Positions 1 through 8,216 of a DNA stretch of 35,485 bases are shown one piece after another. The DNA is taken from NCBI GenBank assembly GCA_947178465.1, contig CAMWYL010000001.1, positions 1 through 35,485 of the forward strand, given 5' to 3'. Source of the DNA: an uncultured Lachnospiraceae bacterium (GTDB taxonomy: Bacteria > Bacillota > Clostridia > Lachnospirales > Lachnospiraceae). The first letter of the stretch is position 1; each line of letters opens with the position of its first letter. The position numbers were made by a program, and so were the translations under genes. Under the pieces are notes generated by a model. The model was given only the letters and a program-made list of their open reading frames with translations. It was not told where the DNA came from and searched no databases.

Positions 1-917
1 GCTTCATCATGGACACCGTACGCTCCAATGTCGCCGCCTGCTCCTCCTGCTTCACCGGACGCTCTATGTGCGGTGCCGGCTCCACAAAGGAGTAGACCTC
101 CACCGGACGGATTTCCGCCGGCCTCACATCCACTACAGTCAAATTCTCAGGGCGCGCTCCCATCACCTGCAAATCGGCCGCACCGGACGGATTGATGCTC
201 TTATCCGCGGGAAGGACCTCCATATCCTTAAATACCAGCGGACTGAATTCATCCGTCTTCCGCGGCTGTGGTTCTTCCTTCCGGAAATTCAATGCCTGAC
301 GCTGTGTTACCAGTTCCTGCTGCATCGGAAGTATCAGCCGGGCCATCTGCTTACGCGCATACTCTTTCTCCCGAGCCGCCTTTTCCCGCGCGGCACGCTC
401 AAGCGCCGCATTCCGCTCACGCTCCTCTTTCCGCGCTGCTTCCTCCTGCGCTTTTCTCGCCTCTGCTTCCTCCTGCGCCTTCGCCGCAAGCGCTATGGCG
501 GCTGCATTTGCAGCCTCCTCCGCCTCCTTGGCCGTCTTGTCAACGTGCTTTACCGTCTCCTTCAGGTTATTATGCTTATCATTGAGCATGTCATACAGGA
601 ACATCACTTCCTGATGTGCCTTGTTCATATCGGAAAGCACTGTCTCCGAATACTCACTGATTGCCATGATCTTCTCATTGGAAATACGCTCCGACGCCCG
701 CTCTGTCTTCTCTACCGCATATTCAAGCGTCTCATCAACCACCTCTGTCACACGGCTCTTTGCGTCTTCCATTTCTTTATCAATAATCTCTCGGATAATT
801 TCCTCATCAATCTGCTGTTCACTCTGCTCCCTGTTATCGGATCTCCCCGGTATCAGAAAGCTTATAATAAACGCCACGACTCCGCCCGCAAGCAACACGA
901 TCTCCATCAAACTCATC
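1..917 (-). CDS. Membrane-anchored coiled-coil protein (DUF6115/SwrB-like layout), C-terminus outside window
   Basis: The frame is open from an ATG at 917 to the window edge (305 codons read), so the C-terminus is missing. Seen: residues 2-23 form one hydrophobic helix (MSLMEIVLLAGGVVAFIISF) followed by a charged segment. Residues about 35-190 are almost continuous helix, with a dense Ala/Glu/Arg/Lys coiled coil near residues 125-190. A Pro-rich, less ordered tail follows. AAAGG lies about 11 nt before the ATG. It is the last visible gene of the fla/che operon, 34 bp after the 104-codon gene. I believe this type is catalogued as DUF6115. In Bacillus subtilis the gene after sigD is swrB, also a single N-terminal helix plus coiled coil, which activates the flagellar export gate. 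Shared function is inferred from position and architecture only. Confidence 0.75.
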
Positions 918-951
918 TGTAATCAAACCTTTCCCGACAGCTCTTATATTC

Positions 952-1266
952 CTATATCTTCATATCAAATCCGCCCGCAGACTTCGCGATAACCTTTCCG
1001 TCTCCCTCGAATTTCTTCCGTCTCTTCTTACCGCCATCACCCTGGTAGCCGTTCTTGCCCTTCTCCTTCGCGTCAAAGCGTTCCTCCATAAACAGCGTAT
1101 CCTCCGCATGTACCACACGCTCTGCACGCTGCTGCTCCTTCTTCTCGGCCTGGACCTGTATGTTCCCCTGATCCACCATGCCTTTCTCTATCTGCTTTGT
1201 CTGATTATGTAAAACATTATCTGTCTGCTGTATGGAACCGTTCAGCAAAATGGGACTGATTGCCAT
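952..1266 (-). CDS. Small hydrophilic protein of unknown function (104 aa), flagellar operon
   Basis: I do not recognise this gene. It encodes 104 residues with no membrane segment or signal peptide. The N-terminus (MAISPILLNGSIQQTDNV) is followed by a Gln/Glu/Lys-rich helical stretch (residues about 20-60). A compact, strongly basic C-terminal element carries DAKEKGKNGYQGDGGKKRRK (residues about 65-84). A strong GGGGAGGAG ribosome site lies 5 nt before the ATG, so it is very likely translated. It sits between fapA and the membrane coiled-coil gene and follows its own candidate promoter and the fapA terminator. The Gly/Lys/Arg-rich motif looks like a conserved binding patch, but no function is assigned. 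Confidence 0.75.
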   Translation of the reverse strand: MAISPILLNGSIQQTDNVLHNQTKQIEKGMVDQGNIQVQAEKKEQQRAERVVHAEDTLFMEERFDAKEKGKNGYQGDGGKKRRKKFEGDGKVIAKSAGGFDMKI

Positions 1267-1311
1267 ATCCGCTCCTCCCCTCTACACCGATATCTCGTCA
1301 ATATTCGTCTT

Positions 1312-1340
1312 ATTTTAATATATTTTGACAAAAAAGGCAA
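1312..1340 (-). promoter_or_regulatory. Candidate sigma-A-type promoter before the last two operon genes
   Basis: On the minus strand, TTGCCT (1335-1340) and TAAAAT (1312-1317) are separated by exactly 17 bp, about 45 nt before the ATG at 1266. The -35 matches 4/6 and the -10 matches 5/6 of the consensus. It overlaps the T-tract of the fapA terminator. If used, it would let the 104-aa gene and the coiled-coil gene escape termination after fapA. Confidence 0.45.
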
Positions 1341-1367
1341 TAGCCCCTACAAATTTGTAGAAGCTAT
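1330..1367 (-). terminator. Rho-independent terminator overlapping the fapA stop codon
   Basis: Read on the minus strand, a 12-bp stem (two G-U pairs) with loop AATT spans 1367 to 1340. Its core is the perfect palindrome CTACAAATTTGTAG. Six T residues follow at 1335-1330. The As and Gs ahead of the stem can also pair with the C/T tract. The fapA TAG lies inside the stem. This predicts full or partial termination inside the operon, just after fapA. Confidence 0.7.
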
Positions 1368-2936
1368 GTCTGCGCCTTTTTTTACCAAGCGGCAAAAAGT
1401 ATATTGATTCTTAACCGTCATCGTGGCACCGGAAATACTCACCGCCACGCCCTGATACATTGTTCCTCTTATGTCAATATGCGCATTATTCTTGCCCTTG
1501 AGCATATTGTCAAGCAGCTCTATCTCCTCCAGTTCTTCATGTATCTGCGCCTGTGACCGTGCCAACATCTCCTGCAGCATCCGCGCATTCTCCATCTGCT
1601 CCTCAGTAAGCTTCACGCCGGCCTTGAGCTTTTGCTCCAGTCCGTTAATGACCTTTTTCATCTGCGGAATGGCCTTGGTCTTTTCCCCAACGCTCTTTTG
1701 AAGCTCCGCGAGCCGTCGCTTTGCATCAGGGTCAACCCCTACCTCTATAATTGTCGAAGCCCCCATTGACGTACCTATATTCTTCGCCTTTATCGCACTC
1801 TTGGCGACCACCCTTCCGCCGGTAATCAGTCCCTTTCCGGTATCCGCCATGACAAAACGCTCTGAACTCACCTGTGCATTCAGGATCTGGTCTGCCTCAA
1901 TAAAGCCCTCTGCCTCCACCTTCGCGGCGGATATAAACTTGGCAATGACATTCCCGCCGGCCTTGAGGCGGCCTTTGTTCTGACCGTGCATACCTCTCGC
2001 AATAATGATATTCCCGCCGGCCTCTATCACAGCACCTTCAACCACGCCGTTCACAAACACATTGCCGGTCGTCTTTATGCTGAAGTTCTCACATACATTG
2101 CCCTTAACCTCTACATCGCCCTTATACTCAATATTTCCCGTCGAGGTTCCCACATCCTGCACGGTGTAGACATCGCTTACGAACACGGTTCCCTCAATCA
2201 ACGCCACATGTCCGTCCACCAGACTGATCAGCTGCAGGCCGTCCGGAGAAATCTCCATGTTTCTTCCATAGGAAAAAGTGCATTTCTTTACCTCTCGCGG
2301 CGGCGTGATATTCCCAAAAACATCGACACCGTCCTCACCTCTTTCCTCAGGTATAATCTCCGCCAGCACCTGTCCCTGAGTACAACGGTGCAGATTGTTA
2401 AGCTTGAAGAAATCGACGCTTCCGTCCTCCTTCAGCTCCGGGCGTGCATTGTTGTTCGTATCAAAATAATACTTCAGCTCCGCATCTCTTCCGGGTGTAG
2501 GGTGGCTTCCCTCTGCCACGACAATATCCGTGCAATATTGCCGATCCTCCAAGGCCACCTTAATCGCCGCCTCATTGATTCCTGATTTTACCTTCGCGTA
2601 CTCCAGAGCCTCCATAATCTTTGCTCTTGTGAGCGGGATGCCGCCGGCACTGGGCGGATACATTCGAAGAACCGCCGTCAACTTATCCGCCATCACATTC
2701 ACCACGCATCTCTCGTCCACGGGCAATATCCCCATCGGTGTCAAAAAAACAACAATCTCCTCATCTTTCAGGTTATGAAAGGCTGAATTGATTGTCGCAG
2801 CATCATAGGGTACGCCTATTCTGTCGAGATATTCCTTCAGCTCGCCTGCCCGCAACGGCTCTCCGTCACCTATGGGCGGTGACAGCAATACACTTACCCC
2901 ACTCTCATCTATTTGTATTTGAAAATATCCATTCAT
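1347..2936 (-). CDS. fapA: FapA family protein (DUF342)
   Basis: This is a 529-residue DUF342/FapA protein. Seen: an N-terminal alpha/beta region (about 1-170), then a central Gly/Val-rich repetitive region (about 215-400) with recurring short strands such as GNVFVNGVVEGAVIEAGGNI, typical of a polymer-forming beta-helix. A helical coiled coil (about 405-480) and a short beta tail follow. The length fits the family. Known: Vibrio FapA is linked to control of flagellation by glucose signalling; its biochemical role in Firmicutes is unsettled. It lies 41 bp after sigD, and its stop codon is inside a terminator. An AGGAAGG ribosome site is about 15 nt from the chosen ATG, so the start is less certain than the family. 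Confidence 0.85.
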   Translation of the reverse strand: MNGYFQIQIDESGVSVLLSPPIGDGEPLRAGELKEYLDRIGVPYDAATINSAFHNLKDEEIVVFLTPMGILPVDERCVVNVMADKLTAVLRMYPPSAGGIPLTRAKIMEALEYAKVKSGINEAAIKVALEDRQYCTDIVVAEGSHPTPGRDAELKYYFDTNNNARPELKEDGSVDFFKLNNLHRCTQGQVLAEIIPEERGEDGVDVFGNITPPREVKKCTFSYGRNMEISPDGLQLISLVDGHVALIEGTVFVSDVYTVQDVGTSTGNIEYKGDVEVKGNVCENFSIKTTGNVFVNGVVEGAVIEAGGNIIIARGMHGQNKGRLKAGGNVIAKFISAAKVEAEGFIEADQILNAQVSSERFVMADTGKGLITGGRVVAKSAIKAKNIGTSMGASTIIEVGVDPDAKRRLAELQKSVGEKTKAIPQMKKVINGLEQKLKAGVKLTEEQMENARMLQEMLARSQAQIHEELEEIELLDNMLKGKNNAHIDIRGTMYQGVAVSISGATMTVKNQYTFCRLVKKGADIASTNL

Positions 2937-2977
2937 ACCATAACCATGCCTTCCTAATATCTGTACTGTAGGTTACC

Positions 2978-3742
2978 TTACTGTGTCAGAATGCCGATAT
3001 AGCTTCCCATCTTCCCTCGCATCTTCTGCAACGCCTTCGTGTGCAACTGCGATATTCTTGATTCAGATACATCTAAAACATGACTAATTTCTTTTAAGGT
3101 AAGCTCCTCATAATAATAGAGCAATATTACCTTCTTTTCTTTCTCTGTCAGTAATTCCAAGGCTTCCGCAAGCTTCACCTTAAGCTCGCCCTTTTCAACA
3201 ACCGTCTCCGGCATGTCAAAACCTGAGCCGTTTTCCCGCTCCGACGAAATATCATTTCCCTGCTCCATATATTCGTTGAGTGAAATAATGCTGTCCGCAC
3301 TTACCTGATGCTGCCAACCCATCAGCTCATCATCCGTGATACCGATATGCGCAGCAATCTCCGCATCCGTTGCAGGTCTGCCGTTTATCTGCTCAAGCTC
3401 CTTAATCGCCATGTCAATCTGCTTCTGACGTTGTCTGACAGTGCGCGGTATCCAGTCCATCTTTCTAATCTGGTCCAAAATCGCTCCGCGAATACGAAGG
3501 CTGGCATAAGTCTCAAACTTTACCTCCTTGCGCATATCAAACTTATCGATTGCGTCAATCAATCCGAACACGCCATAGCTTACCAAGTCCTCATACTCTA
3601 CGCTATAACCAAGATACATGCTTAAGCGACCTGCTACTACCTTTACCAAGGGCGCATATTCCAAAATAAGTTTTTCCCGAAGTTCCGGGGCGCTTGATTT
3701 AAAATAATCCTCCCAAAGCTTTTTACGCGCTGCATCATTCAT
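2978..3742 (-). CDS. sigD: Flagellar RNA polymerase sigma factor (sigma-28/SigD/FliA type)
   Basis: This 254-residue alternative sigma factor of the FliA/SigD group directs RNA polymerase to late flagellar, motility and chemotaxis promoters. Seen: region 2 near residues 20-95 (YEDLVSYGVFGLIDAIDKFD; KFETYASLRIRGAILDQIRK) and region 3 near 100-150 (RPATDAEIAAHIGITDDEL). Region 4 spans about 190-245, with the helix-turn-helix TLKEISHVLDVSESRISQLH. The length is normal for the family. The ATG follows GAGGG with 6-nt spacing. As in Bacillus subtilis, the gene is near the end of the fla/che operon. Its dose therefore depends on read-through of the whole transcript. The anti-sigma factor FlgM is not in the window. 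Confidence 0.95.
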   Translation of the reverse strand: MNDAARKKLWEDYFKSSAPELREKLILEYAPLVKVVAGRLSMYLGYSVEYEDLVSYGVFGLIDAIDKFDMRKEVKFETYASLRIRGAILDQIRKMDWIPRTVRQRQKQIDMAIKELEQINGRPATDAEIAAHIGITDDELMGWQHQVSADSIISLNEYMEQGNDISSERENGSGFDMPETVVEKGELKVKLAEALELLTEKEKKVILLYYYEELTLKEISHVLDVSESRISQLHTKALQKMRGKMGSYIGILTQ

Positions 3743-3772
3743 GTTATACCCTCACTAAGTTATATCAGTGCA

Positions 3773-4201
3773 TTAGTTGCCATCCGTGTACGCTTCTTCG
3801 TATTCCTCGCTCTCATAATCGCCGTTCGCATCATCACGCTCTGCCCTGTCATCTTCATATTCTGCCAAGGTCTCTTCTGAGTATTCCTCGCCGTCAGTCT
3901 CAGACGCTGCCTCACCGTCCGCATACTCCTCCGCCGCAACGGTAACGACATTGCCGTTGTCCGCCTCGTTAAACCTTCCCATAACGACAGTACCGATATT
4001 CTCCTCCGGAATAATCCGCGGTCTGATAGAAGCATAAAGATACCGCACAATATCCCCTATGACATAAAATATCAGCAGCACGATCAGCAAAACCCATAAC
4101 ATCCGCTCAAATTCATATCCCTTTATGTACATGATAATTGATGCAATCGCACCTGCCGAGAGCATCAAAAACGGCGTTATCAGCCGCACCTTGTTCCCCA
4201 T
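3773..4201 (-). CDS. Small membrane protein with acidic tail, unknown function
   Basis: I do not recognise this 142-residue protein. The start is set at the ATG at 4201, which has AGGGG 7-8 nt upstream; an in-frame TTG at 4219 would add six residues but has no ribosome site. Seen: two hydrophobic helices (about residues 7-25 and 33-55) form a hairpin, then a short basic/aromatic patch (RYLYASIRPR). The last roughly 65 residues are highly acidic and low-complexity (runs of E, D, Y), probably disordered. Both helices plus tail suggest a cytoplasmic tail. It sits between cheD and sigD, where Bacillus subtilis has no gene. A structural or regulatory partner of the basal body or receptors is possible but unproven. 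Confidence 0.75.
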   Translation of the reverse strand: MGNKVRLITPFLMLSAGAIASIIMYIKGYEFERMLWVLLIVLLIFYVIGDIVRYLYASIRPRIIPEENIGTVVMGRFNEADNGNVVTVAAEEYADGEAASETDGEEYSEETLAEYEDDRAERDDANGDYESEEYEEAYTDGN

Positions 4202-4225
4202 CTGTCTACCCCTCTGCAATCACGA

Positions 4226-4711
4226 CTAAATCGTCTTCTCCGGCTTTCCCGCAGCACGGATAACCAATCTGCCATCCTCCGGATAGTATATAATCGTACG
4301 TCCGTAATTCAATCCCGTATCCTCTGCCCTTAAAGGTATTCCAAGCTCCTTGAGCTTCTTTTTACTTGCCTGGACATTCCGTTCCCCGACTCTAACCATA
4401 TCCGATTTGTTCTGGAACGTGAACATTTGGGCGCCTCCCGCAATCTTTGCCTCGAATCTGGATTTCACACCGCCTAACGCAATTATTTTTTTCACCAGAT
4501 CATCAATGCCGGTATCAGCAAACTTAGCCCTGTTCGAATTATTTGCAATCTGTGTACTGTCCGGAAGCATCGCATGCGCCATACCTCCAACCTTTGCGAT
4601 AGGATCTCTTATGCATATTCCTACACAGGACCCAAGTCCCAGTGTTGTAATGCCATCCGGACTTTTACACACATTTAAATCAGCCATGCCTACTTTTACT
4701 ATATTTGCCAT
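4226..4711 (-). CDS. cheD: Chemotaxis protein CheD (receptor glutamine deamidase)
   Basis: CheD deamidates glutamines on chemoreceptors and binds CheC. In Bacillus this couples CheY-P levels to receptor activity. Seen: the catalytic GLGSCVGICIRD motif with Cys29 and the following His46 in GGMAHAMLP, then the GGAQMF segment. The 161-residue length matches the family. The start is the ATG at 4711, behind a GGAAGGAAAG purine tract. An upstream in-frame start would add a 24-residue leader not seen in relatives. It is separated from cheC by an unusually long 163-bp gap. Confidence 0.93.
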   Translation of the reverse strand: MANIVKVGMADLNVCKSPDGITTLGLGSCVGICIRDPIAKVGGMAHAMLPDSTQIANNSNRAKFADTGIDDLVKKIIALGGVKSRFEAKIAGGAQMFTFQNKSDMVRVGERNVQASKKKLKELGIPLRAEDTGLNYGRTIIYYPEDGRLVIRAAGKPEKTI

Positions 4712-4874
4712 ACAGTCTCTTTCCTTCCGTATATGTATGCAATTATAATTGATAAGTATGCGCCTGCCGTATAGCCCGTACACGTACTATACAACTTCGT
4801 TTCTGTGCGCATGAAATTAACTAAACATCTTCTACTCCTAATGATACCGCAAAATGCAGTCAAATCACAATCAC
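4712..4874 (-). other. cheC-cheD spacer with dyads
   Basis: This 163-bp non-coding stretch lies inside an otherwise tight operon. It holds the perfect 12-bp palindrome CAATTATAATTG (4740-4751), which contains TATAAT but has no convincing -35 at 17 bp. Upstream of it on the minus strand is a GTATAG...CTATAC dyad. No ORF with a ribosome site is seen. It may be an internal promoter, an RNA processing site or degenerate sequence. Confidence 0.35.
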
Positions 4875-5495
4875 CTATATTGATAATCCGAGCGCGCCAA
4901 GCATCTTTGAATAAGACTGCAAATCGGGCATCAATATAAAATATCCGTTCAAATCCACATCATCGGTAAACGCCGTCTGAATTAACAGGATTTTGTCTCC
5001 CACAATGCCAAATTCGATTGCGGGAACACTGAGGATTGCATTCAGCATATCAATATTCAAATCAGGAACAGAAGGAAGCATCTTCAGATTTGTCATCTGC
5101 GCAAGCGAATTCAGATATGCACCTGTGATAATGTTCCCAATCTCTTTCATTGCGGAAATCTCAATCTCTGAAAACGCTCCCTCCGCCGGCGGCATTCCCA
5201 TAAGCTTACTTACAAGTGTCTTTCCGGCGTCATGCTCCAATATGAACATAATACTACCTGTGATATCACCTTCAACAGCCAGATAAATGCCTACTACCAT
5301 TTGCTCCTCACCGCCCATGGCTTCTCCGACATCCTTGAAGTCCAAAAGCCTTACCTGAGGGACTTTCATATCGACCTTGCACTGAAGCATCTGGGCAAGC
5401 GCGGTTGTCGCATTGCCTGCCCCGATGTTTCCAAGCTCCTTTAATACATCATAATATTCCGTTGTCACTTTTTCAAAACTAATGTTTTCCGACAT
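4875..5495 (-). CDS. cheC: CheY-P phosphatase CheC
   Basis: CheC hydrolyses phospho-CheY and modulates CheD in the adaptation system. Seen: two phosphatase signatures of the D/S-x3-E-x2-N type, D16/E20/N23 (DVLKELGN) and S114/E118/N121 (SAMKEIGN). Both sites are intact, each followed by the expected Gly-rich helix. The 206-residue length is normal. It lies 48 bp after cheW. The window also encodes FliY with two such sites, so CheY-P removal has at least two routes. No cheX or cheZ is seen here. Confidence 0.95.
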   Translation of the reverse strand: MSENISFEKVTTEYYDVLKELGNIGAGNATTALAQMLQCKVDMKVPQVRLLDFKDVGEAMGGEEQMVVGIYLAVEGDITGSIMFILEHDAGKTLVSKLMGMPPAEGAFSEIEISAMKEIGNIITGAYLNSLAQMTNLKMLPSVPDLNIDMLNAILSVPAIEFGIVGDKILLIQTAFTDDVDLNGYFILMPDLQSYSKMLGALGLSI

Positions 5496-5543
5496 GCTTA
5501 AACCAAAGCCTTTCTTTTATTAAAATCCACTCATCATTTTACT

Positions 5544-6041
5544 TTACGTTTCCACAACATCCGCGAGAACCGAAGTAATATCAAGCAAGGAAATCAATTT
5601 GTTGTCAACCTTACCGACACCGCTGAGGAAACGGGACTTTTCATCCTTGTCATAAGAAACGCGCTCAACATGCTCCTCATCCAGCGTAACAACCTCTTTC
5701 ACCTCATCAACCAGCACACCGATCGACTCATGCTGCTCCAGCTTCAGAATAATGATTCTTGTCTTCTTGGTAATCTCATCCTCATCCAAACCCATTTTAA
5801 GCCGGAGACTGATGGTCGGAATAACCTCACCGCGAAGATTGATGACACCCTTGATATATTCGGAAACCTTCGGCACTCTGGTTATCTTCTGCATTCTCCC
5901 GATATTGGAGATATACTTGATATCAATCCCGTACTGCTCTTCTCCCAGCCTTGTTACGATATACTGAGTTGTTTCACGCTCTACCGGACGGTTCAGACTT
6001 TCGTTACGCTTTTGCTCGTCCATTACCTTTACTTCATCCAT
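5544..6041 (-). CDS. cheW: Chemotaxis coupling protein CheW
   Basis: CheW bridges chemoreceptors and the kinase CheA in the membrane array. This 165-residue protein has the full CheW/SH3-like fold. Seen: YIVTRLGEEQYGIDIKYI near the N-terminus, the receptor-binding VINLRGEVIPTISLR strand (about residues 66-80) and the late GVGKVDNKLISLLDI strand. A roughly 22-residue hydrophilic leader precedes the domain. The ATG at 6041 has AGGG 8 nt upstream. It lies 32 bp after cheA, the usual order. Confidence 0.95.
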   Translation of the reverse strand: MDEVKVMDEQKRNESLNRPVERETTQYIVTRLGEEQYGIDIKYISNIGRMQKITRVPKVSEYIKGVINLRGEVIPTISLRLKMGLDEDEITKKTRIIILKLEQHESIGVLVDEVKEVVTLDEEHVERVSYDKDEKSRFLSGVGKVDNKLISLLDITSVLADVVET

Positions 6042-6073
6042 GTTCTATACCCTGCCTTTCCGTAAAAATCAGA

Positions 6074-8215
6074 TTAAATCAATGCGTTGGCATCCAAAAT
6101 CAAAGCCACATCGCCGTTACCTAAAATAGTAGCACCACTGATAATCTTTGGAACCTTGATATACTTGCCCATGGACTTGATAACAACCTCCTGCTGTCCG
6201 ATAAGCTCATCTACCACTAAACCGGCCTGCTTATCACCCTTTTTCACAATGATGACCGTAAGGTTTTTATTTTCATCCTCTCTTGGCGGAATGTCAAGCA
6301 CCTTGTTCATTCGGATGATAGGAATAACTGTACCGCGGATGTGCATAACCTCTTTCGCCTGTACCAGCTTAATATCCTCCGGAGCCACATCCTCAATTGT
6401 CTGAATGGAACCCAGAGCAATTGCAAACTTCTCATCCCCAATAACAACCATCAACGCCTGAATAATGGCAAGTGTAAGCGGCAGACGAATAATCCATGAA
6501 GAGCCTTCACCGAATTTATTCTTTACTTCCACTTCACCGCTGAGAGACTCGATCTTGGACTTCACTACGTCAAGACCAACACCGCGCCCTGATACGTCAG
6601 ACACCTTCTTTGCCGTAGAAAAGCTCGGCAGGAACAGAAGATCAATAATCTCCTTATCCGTCATGCCCTCAGCCTGCTCATGTGTAATGGTGCCTCGCTC
6701 TATCGCCTTATTCCTAACGGCTTCAATATTAATTCCGCCGCCATCATCCCTTACTTCAATGACTACATTATTGCCATCCTGATAAGCGTCAAGGAAGATT
6801 GAACCAACCTCCGGCTTACCATTCGCAACTCTGACATCATTTGGCTCAAGGCCATGATCTGCTGAGTTTCTCAACATATGCATCAACGGGTCGCCGATTT
6901 CGTCTACCACGGTTCTGTCAAGCTCTGTGTCTTCACCGGTCATGTATAATTCCATCTTCTTATCCAACTTCTTGGACAAGTCTCGAATCATACGCGGGAA
7001 CTTAGCCACAACGCTCTCAATCGGCACCATTCGTACCTTCATAACCGATTCGTGCAAATTGGTCGTTACACTCTCAAGATATTCAATATGTTCATTTACA
7101 GAGCCCAAATCACTCTTGCTGCCGTCACTTGACGTTGCTGCAACCAGTGAGTTCTTCGCGATAATCAGCTCACTCACCAAATTCATCAGATTGTCAAGCT
7201 TCTCAATATCAACACGTACCGTTCTGTTGACAACCGGCTTGTTCGCAGGCTTATTCGCGGGCTTTGCAGCTGCCGGTGCACTCGCCGCAGGTGTTGCCGC
7301 TGCAGGTGTGCTTGCAGCCGGTGCAGCCGTTTCCTGCGGTACCGCGGGCTGTGTCTCAACAACAGGTTCATCCGTCGTCTGCGGTGCCGCGGCCTGCGGT
7401 ACCACATACTCCTCGCAAAGTGCCTCCTCAATCTCGGATACGTTCTTAATTGCGGAAATCACTTCTTCCTTGGCACTGCTCGAAATAAATATCAGGCTGA
7501 ATGTCAGTTCAAACTTCTCATCCTCTATATCCTGTGCAGGCGGTTCGGATACAATAATCTCTCCAAGCTTCTCGAGCGCTTTGAATACGAGGAATGCCCG
7601 CGCTGCCTTCAGCACGCACGCTTCCTCCACGTAAACGGTAACACCGTATACCTTGAGATTATCACTGTGCGCCTTATCAATCAGCGTTCGCTCCGTGTCA
7701 GAAATCTTAATTTCCTGCCAACGTGCCGTTTTCCCTTCAGCAGGTGCTGCCGCAGCCGCCTGTTCGGGTGCTTTTTCTGCGGACTGCTCCGCGGCCGGCG
7801 CGCTTGTCCCGCCTCCCGCATTTACGGTTCCGCCGTTCTTCAAAATATCATTGAGGATTTTGATCAAGTCCTCATTGTCATTCGTGCCTTCCTCTGTCGT
7901 CTGCTGGATGTTCTCCAGATATTCCTCCAACGCGTCAAGGCACTTGAACAACACATCTATCATATCAGGCTGCACCTTAAATGTACCGTTGCGAACCTCT
8001 GAAAATACATTCTCCATGTCATGGGTAAGCGCCTGCATCCTCTTATAACCCATTGTACCGGCCATACCCTTCAAGGAATGCGCTGCCCGGAATATCTCAT
8101 TAATCGTATCCATATTCTCCGGGTTTTGCTCCAAATCCATGATTTGGGTATTCAGGTTTTGTAAATGTTCCTTTGTTTCATCAAGGAAAATCTCAAGATA
8201 TTGACTTGTATCCAT
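6074..8215 (-). CDS. cheA: Chemotaxis sensor histidine kinase CheA
   Basis: CheA autophosphorylates on histidine in response to receptors and passes phosphate to CheY and CheB. Domains: P1 Hpt (1-130) with His46 in AAHSLKGMAG; an Ala/Pro-rich linker; a P2 response-regulator-binding domain (about 170-275). A long Ala/Pro/Thr-rich linker (about 285-330), P3 dimerisation helices, the P4 ATPase (N box HMLRNSADHG, G1 DDGGGI, G2 GRGVGLDVV) and a C-terminal CheW-like P5 complete it. The start is the ATG at 8215, one base after the cheB stop codon, with GGGGG upstream; it gives 713 residues. All catalytic boxes are intact. Confidence 0.96.
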   Translation of the reverse strand: MDTSQYLEIFLDETKEHLQNLNTQIMDLEQNPENMDTINEIFRAAHSLKGMAGTMGYKRMQALTHDMENVFSEVRNGTFKVQPDMIDVLFKCLDALEEYLENIQQTTEEGTNDNEDLIKILNDILKNGGTVNAGGGTSAPAAEQSAEKAPEQAAAAAPAEGKTARWQEIKISDTERTLIDKAHSDNLKVYGVTVYVEEACVLKAARAFLVFKALEKLGEIIVSEPPAQDIEDEKFELTFSLIFISSSAKEEVISAIKNVSEIEEALCEEYVVPQAAAPQTTDEPVVETQPAVPQETAAPAASTPAAATPAASAPAAAKPANKPANKPVVNRTVRVDIEKLDNLMNLVSELIIAKNSLVAATSSDGSKSDLGSVNEHIEYLESVTTNLHESVMKVRMVPIESVVAKFPRMIRDLSKKLDKKMELYMTGEDTELDRTVVDEIGDPLMHMLRNSADHGLEPNDVRVANGKPEVGSIFLDAYQDGNNVVIEVRDDGGGINIEAVRNKAIERGTITHEQAEGMTDKEIIDLLFLPSFSTAKKVSDVSGRGVGLDVVKSKIESLSGEVEVKNKFGEGSSWIIRLPLTLAIIQALMVVIGDEKFAIALGSIQTIEDVAPEDIKLVQAKEVMHIRGTVIPIIRMNKVLDIPPREDENKNLTVIIVKKGDKQAGLVVDELIGQQEVVIKSMGKYIKVPKIISGATILGNGDVALILDANALI

Positions 8216-8216
8216 G

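Noticed and set aside
68..922. 284-codon open frame on the plus strand at the window start
   Set aside because: It lies antisense to the membrane coiled-coil gene. Its Leu/Arg/His-rich protein has no recognisable fold and no ribosome site. The minus-strand frame has clear protein character.
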